A program made the position numbers and the translations under genes. The notes below the pieces were generated by a model. It did no database searches. It saw only the letters and a program-made list of their open reading frames with translations, and was not told where the DNA came from. 37,100 bases of DNA from an uncultured Treponema sp. GTDB lineage: Bacteria; Spirochaetota; Spirochaetia; Treponematales; Treponemataceae. Of the stretch, positions 34,116-37,100 are shown in pieces. Positions within the stretch are counted from its first letter, which is position 1. Each line of letters begins with the position of its first letter. The DNA lies in NCBI GenBank assembly GCA_946532115.1, contig CAMNBC010000009.1, positions 1 through 37,100 on the forward strand, read 5' to 3'.

Positions 34116-34643
34116 CTACAAATCCTTAAAACTATCCACAAAGCTAATCGCCAGCTCCCCCTGAACCGGCTGCTTCACATTCTCCTTATCCGCCCCCGTA
34201 ATAAAGGAGTCTAGCTTCGCAGACCTCTCAAGCAAATTCATAGCTCCATCCGCATCAAGCTTTTCCGGATCCAGAGTCTTAAGCCGCTTTCCAACCAGCT
34301 CATCAAAACCGTTCAGCATCTCCATCTGCCGTTTCTTACGCTCAACGCGTTCAGCAATCAGCTCCCGTTCAGTCTCCCTGGCCACATATTCATCATAAGC
34401 CGCAGCCCTCTCATTCCAGCGAAAGAGCCTTGCATAACGAGCCCAGGAGCCATACTTTTTAGAATCAATTCCATTCAGTTCAAGACAAGCCTTAATACTC
34501 CTCTTGTACCCCATGGAGCGAAAAAGACAGAAAGCCTTAAAGGCCCTGGCAGACTCATCTGGCAACCGAGTCTCCCAGACCTTCAAGACATCCGTCTTAT
34601 CAAGTTCACTGCTTATAGGTTTCACAGTGCCTTGTTCTCCCAC
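34116..34643 (-). CDS. terS: Terminase small subunit-like DNA-binding protein
   Basis: 175 residues from GTG 34643, which has AGGAGG 8 nt upstream. SYGxW-type middle (YGSWARYARLFRWNERAAAYDE) and a helical C-terminal half are found in small terminases of related prophages. It lies directly before terL, where TerS is expected. Recognises the packaging site. Confidence 0.75.
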   Translation of the reverse strand: MGEQGTVKPISSELDKTDVLKVWETRLPDESARAFKAFCLFRSMGYKRSIKACLELNGIDSKKYGSWARYARLFRWNERAAAYDEYVARETERELIAERVERKKRQMEMLNGFDELVGKRLKTLDPEKLDADGAMNLLERSAKLDSFITGADKENVKQPVQGELAISFVDSFKDL

Positions 34644-34663
34644 CAGTTAAACCTCCTGCCTGA

Positions 34664-34849
34664 TTATTTTCTTACAATCTGTCCAGTTCTCCGCTGAACA
34701 AATCTCGCACAAAAACTTTGTGTTATCTTTACCGGCACCCCATCATTCAGCGTGACAGTCACCGTAATATCCCCATACTTTTTTTCCTCAGCCATCTGCC
34801 TTATATAGCTGTTGCATTGTTCAATCGCATCATTAATCCTTAAATCCAT
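34664..34849 (-). CDS. Small phage protein of unknown function
   Basis: 61 residues (MDLRINDAIEQCN...). Basic C-terminus (FVQRRTGQIVRK), short beta segment DITVTVTLNDGVPVKIT. Overlaps the end of the HTH gene by about 10 nt, so co-expressed. No family recognised. Confidence 0.5.
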   Translation of the reverse strand: MDLRINDAIEQCNSYIRQMAEEKKYGDITVTVTLNDGVPVKITQSFCARFVQRRTGQIVRK

Positions 34850-35082
34850 TTCAACACCCCCTTACTCTCAGGAACAAAATTAGACAAAGAACCAATCCAG
34901 TTGAACAAATCAATTTTGCGAAATATCAGATGTCTTCCTAAAACTGTATGAGGAATCTTATTTTCACCCGCAAGCTTATAAATATAATTCCTGCTGAACT
35001 TCAAATAAGCCGCCGCTTCCTCAACAGAAAGAAGATCTAAACATCCCTCAAGAACAAACTCATTCTTCTTTTCTCCAGCCAT
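34840..35082 (-). CDS. Excisionase-like / MerR-type HTH protein
   Basis: 80 residues from ATG 35082, chosen because CCGGAGG lies 6 nt upstream; an in-frame ATG at 35118 would run through the terminator hairpin. LLSVEEAAAYLKFSRNYIY then KLAGENKIPHTVLGRHLIFR and DLFNWI match HTH_17-type excisionase or AlpA-like regulators. It likely helps excision with the integrase or regulates the phage operon that follows it. Confidence 0.82.
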   Translation of the reverse strand: MAGEKKNEFVLEGCLDLLSVEEAAAYLKFSRNYIYKLAGENKIPHTVLGRHLIFRKIDLFNWIGSLSNFVPESKGVLKWI

Positions 35083-35097
35083 CCAAAACCTCCGGAA

Positions 35098-35135
35098 ATA
35101 AAAAAAGCCACGACACAATCTCTTGTGTCATGGCT
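35098..35135 (-). terminator. Terminator after integrase, overlapping site 4 start region
   Basis: 13-bp stem AGCCATGACACAA / TTGTGTCGTGGCT with loop GAGA (one G-T pair), then T7. It ends the integrase transcript. Transcripts from site 4 would begin inside its 5' arm and carry only a shortened hairpin. Confidence 0.75.
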
Positions 35136-35136
35136 A

Positions 35137-35193
35137 AATATTAATCAAGTAATTATTAAACAAGGGTTAATAAACCTTTATTTTGCGTTAAGG
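35137..35193 (-). promoter_or_regulatory. Phage promoter-like element, site 4
   Basis: Minus strand CCTTAACGCA, AATAAAGGTTTATT (35182-35169), 26 nt, then AATATT (35142-35137). The -10 is weaker than at the other sites, but the spacing is identical. It would drive the HTH, terminase and portal genes. Confidence 0.55.
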
Positions 35194-35198
35194 TCTTA

Positions 35199-36770
35199 TT
35201 AAGCCGCAATCAAAACATTCCAGCCCTGACTAAGCACCTCTTTCGCATTATTCAACTTCAACTGAGTTTCATGCTCAGAGTAGAGACGTGTCATCTCCTC
35301 AGTTCTGTGACCAAGAATCTTCATAGCAATTTCAAGACTAGCACGCTGCGCAATCTGAGTAGCACAGTAGTGACGCAAACTGTGGAACACAATATTACGC
35401 TCTTTTCTCTGTTCCTCACTGATTCCAATCTTCTGCATAGCAATATAAAAATCATCATCAAAAGAACTAGGCCACATAGGCTGGTCATAAATCTTATGAG
35501 ACCAGAACACAAAACTCGTGTCAGAATAATTCGGATTCCGTCTCGCATTATTCAAAAGCTCAAGAGCGACACCATGCTCAATCGGAATCGTCCTGTCGTC
35601 ACCATTCTTAGTCTCTTTCAGCTTGTCAGTATCATTCCAGCTATGACGTATATAAAGCAGATCAGCAACAGGGTCCACATCACAAACCTGGAGCCCGCTT
35701 ATTTCCCCCGCACGAAGTCCAAACAAAGCCGACACCTTAAAGGCAAGCTTATAAACAGGATCCGCCCAATCCCAGTCCAAATCCATCAACTGCTTCATTT
35801 CAGTCTCAGTAGGAATACCACGCTTCTTGTGCTGCACACGGAAACGCTCAACACCAAGAAGAGGATTCTTATCCAAAAGCCCCTCTTTAATCAAAAACTC
35901 AAAAGCCATATTCCCAGCCGTCATAGTTTTATTTACAGTATCAGCAGAAAGCCCCTTATCACGACGAAGCGAAAGCAAAAACTCATCCAGCTCCCGGCTA
36001 GTCAAACTCTGCACAGTCCTCTCAGAATCAAAATAAGTCGCCCAGTAACGACGCACAATACCAGTCTTCTCCTTACAGTTTCTCTGCTTAATCTCAAACC
36101 CCCTAAGCTGGCGCCGCTTAATATACTCCGAGTTTTCAAAATCCCAGAACTTAAAAAGATACTCCACAAGCTTCACACCACAAGAAGCTTTCTGCTCAGG
36201 ACAAGACACAAGGTCACAAGAAACATTTTTATCAACAGCCTTCAAGTCCACAGAGCCAGCATCAACAGAACTCTCACAAACAACAGACTTACAATCGTTA
36301 GTTACAACAGGAGCAGCATTTTCACAAGCCTCAGAAATTTCTACAACATCTTCACAATCTTCAGCAGTATCATCATTAGCAGCAGAGGCAACTTCAACAG
36401 ATTCAACACATTCACTTTCGTCAGTCCTAACAAAGTCAGAAGTTGGCTTCAAGGTTTTCACTTCATCAAGCACAAACCCCGAATTCCCAAACCGCTCAAC
36501 AAGAAGCTTCGAAAGCTCCACCGCCTCAGAAGGCGAGAGCCTCTGAACAAGAGAGACAAGGTCCACCCCGGCAGTAACCTCAGAAAAAGTCCGCTCACAA
36601 GACCGCCCCGCAGGAGGCCCATTACGATACCATTCATCCGCAATAAGAGTCGCCTGCTGCCGATTCTTAGTATGCGTACTCTTCGCCTTACCAAGCTTAC
36701 CAGTAACAGGATCCGGAAAGCGAACCCTAAAATAACCATGCTGATTTCTAGAAAGATAGAACGCCTGCAT
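35199..36770 (-). CDS. int: Tyrosine recombinase integrase
   Basis: About 523 residues from ATG 36770 (AGGAGG 4-5 nt upstream; the longer frame to 36860 reads through the GGTACC repeats). Order: N-terminal arm-binding domain (YLSRNQHGYFRVRFPD), a long acidic Cys/Ser/Val-rich linker (about residues 110-220, for example CEDVVEISEACENAAP), a core-binding domain (TVQSLTSRELDEFLLSL) and the catalytic domain with ALFGLRAGEISGL, KNGDDRTIPI, FHSLRHYCA, ILGHR and TRLYSEH giving R, K, H-R, H and Y. It inserts the element at the adjacent tRNA-Lys. The linker is longer than in most phage integrases. Confidence 0.93.
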   Translation of the reverse strand: MQAFYLSRNQHGYFRVRFPDPVTGKLGKAKSTHTKNRQQATLIADEWYRNGPPAGRSCERTFSEVTAGVDLVSLVQRLSPSEAVELSKLLVERFGNSGFVLDEVKTLKPTSDFVRTDESECVESVEVASAANDDTAEDCEDVVEISEACENAAPVVTNDCKSVVCESSVDAGSVDLKAVDKNVSCDLVSCPEQKASCGVKLVEYLFKFWDFENSEYIKRRQLRGFEIKQRNCKEKTGIVRRYWATYFDSERTVQSLTSRELDEFLLSLRRDKGLSADTVNKTMTAGNMAFEFLIKEGLLDKNPLLGVERFRVQHKKRGIPTETEMKQLMDLDWDWADPVYKLAFKVSALFGLRAGEISGLQVCDVDPVADLLYIRHSWNDTDKLKETKNGDDRTIPIEHGVALELLNNARRNPNYSDTSFVFWSHKIYDQPMWPSSFDDDFYIAMQKIGISEEQRKERNIVFHSLRHYCATQIAQRASLEIAMKILGHRTEEMTRLYSEHETQLKLNNAKEVLSQGWNVLIAA

Positions 36771-36814
36771 AAAACCTCCTTCCGCATCGCAAAGCGACGC
36801 AAAAAAACAAAAGG

Positions 36815-36862
36815 TTGGTACCCATCTTGATACCATCTTTGGTACCTCTTTTGGTACCATCG
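36815..36862. repeat. Four 12-bp iterons upstream of integrase
   Basis: TTGGTACC, TTGATACC, TTGGTACC, TTGGTACC, each followed by a 4-nt spacer, in perfect 12-bp steps (36815, 36827, 36839, 36851). Located 45 nt before the integrase start and beside the attachment region. Likely arm-type integrase sites or operators of a phage regulator. Confidence 0.75.
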
Positions 36863-36972
36863 AACCTTTCAGGCTTTAGCTTCCGTTCCACCAGAGGAGG
36901 GATAACTAAAGAAATTTAAGAAAAATACATCATTCAAACACCCGTAAATCCTTACATTACAAGCATTTAAAC
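36863..36972. other. Prophage end / attachment region
   Basis: Gene-free stretch between the iterons and the tRNA-Lys terminator. An attachment core is expected in the tRNA 3' half or here, but no second copy of that sequence is visible in the window, so the boundary is not defined. Confidence 0.35.
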
Positions 36973-37005
36973 AAAAAAAAGGTTTCTGGAAGCCAGAAAC
37001 CTTTT
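36973..37005 (-). terminator. Terminator downstream of tRNA-Lys
   Basis: 11-bp stem AAGGTTTCTGG / CCAGAAACCTT with a 3-nt loop, then T8 on the minus strand. Confidence 0.85.
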
Positions 37006-37007
37006 AC

Positions 37008-37080
37008 TGAGCTACACTGGATTCGAACCAGTGACCCACGCCTTAAAAGGGCGTTGCTCTACCTACTGAGCTAGTAGCCC
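37008..37080 (-). tRNA. tRNA-Lys (TTT anticodon)
   Basis: 73 nt. Acceptor GGGCTAC / GTAGCTC (one G-T), D arm GCTC...GAGC, anticodon arm ACGCC-CTTTTAA-GGCGT giving anticodon TTT, T arm ACTGG-TTCGAAT-CCAGT, discriminator A. CCA is not encoded. The 3' end faces the integrase, so it is the likely attachment target. Confidence 0.95.
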
Positions 37081-37100
37081 ATCCATTCTTGCGAATGTTT

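Noticed and set aside
26743-36770. Capsid-forming satellite (cf-PICI-like) lacking tail genes
   Set aside because: The head block alone would fit, but tail-like and lysis genes with the same promoter family lie on the other side of the cargo, so one prophage is the simpler reading.
35271-36830. 519-codon open frame on the plus strand opposite the integrase
   Set aside because: It is the antisense shadow of a clear tyrosine recombinase; its product is basic and low in complexity with no motif.
36771-36860. 30-codon N-terminal extension of the integrase
   Set aside because: It is the translation of the GGTACC iterons, and a strong ribosome site lies before ATG 36770.

Overview
The window looks like the chromosome of a spirochaete, most likely a host-associated Treponema. 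The reasons are the low GC content, an Rpn-family nuclease of a type abundant in treponemes, palindromic intergenic repeats, and a nucleotidyltransferase-aminotransferase fusion with the domain order of T. denticola PntC. The genus is inferred from protein character only.

Layout. The right edge (37008-37080, minus strand) is a tRNA-Lys gene. A tyrosine integrase follows, then an HK97-type prophage head module read leftwards: small HTH protein, small and large terminase, portal, a LuxR-type HTH protein, prohead protease, a complete type III toxin-antitoxin locus (ToxIN/AbiQ type), major capsid protein and two head-tail connector-like proteins (36770 to 26743). At the left end (4633 to 1, minus strand) are more phage-like genes: a tail-tube-like protein, a tail hub/baseplate-like protein, a small membrane protein and the start of an NlpC/P60 endolysin. 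An Rpn nuclease gene and palindromic repeats are interspersed among them. Between the two phage blocks lie about 21 kb (4746-26723) of non-phage DNA, mostly a surface polysaccharide locus. It contains manC, gmd and fcl for GDP-L-fucose; an FdtA-like and an FdtB-like protein for a dTDP-3-amino sugar; seven putative transferases; Wzx flippase; Wzy/EpsG-like polymerase; an O-acetyltransferase; an SGNH protein; an AraC regulator; and a three-gene set (nucleotidyltransferase-aminotransferase fusion, ornithine-cyclodeaminase-family protein, TagF-like transferase) that may make and attach a CMP-activated amino-alcohol phosphate or phosphonate.

How it fits together. The two phage blocks belong to one element. 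The same promoter-like element, a 14-bp near-palindrome with a -10-like hexamer exactly 26 nt further on, lies upstream of phage genes on both sides of the polysaccharide locus (35137-35193, 29255-29310, 3395-3449, 565-619), and a shortened form is at 4640-4678. The simplest reading is a prophage integrated at tRNA-Lys that carries, or was split by, a surface-glycan locus. Lysogeny could then be coupled to changed cell-surface chemistry. No tape-measure gene is visible, so the element may be defective. Its left attachment site is outside the window.

The most notable local items are the type III toxin-antitoxin locus (29375-30291) with three exact 38-nt antitoxin repeats showing compensatory changes; the shared promoter family with two apparently leaderless genes; a structured ~165-nt palindromic repeat in three copies with compensatory changes; an in-frame 198-bp palindromic insertion inside the tail-tube-like gene; and a G9 tract inside the O-acetyltransferase gene.
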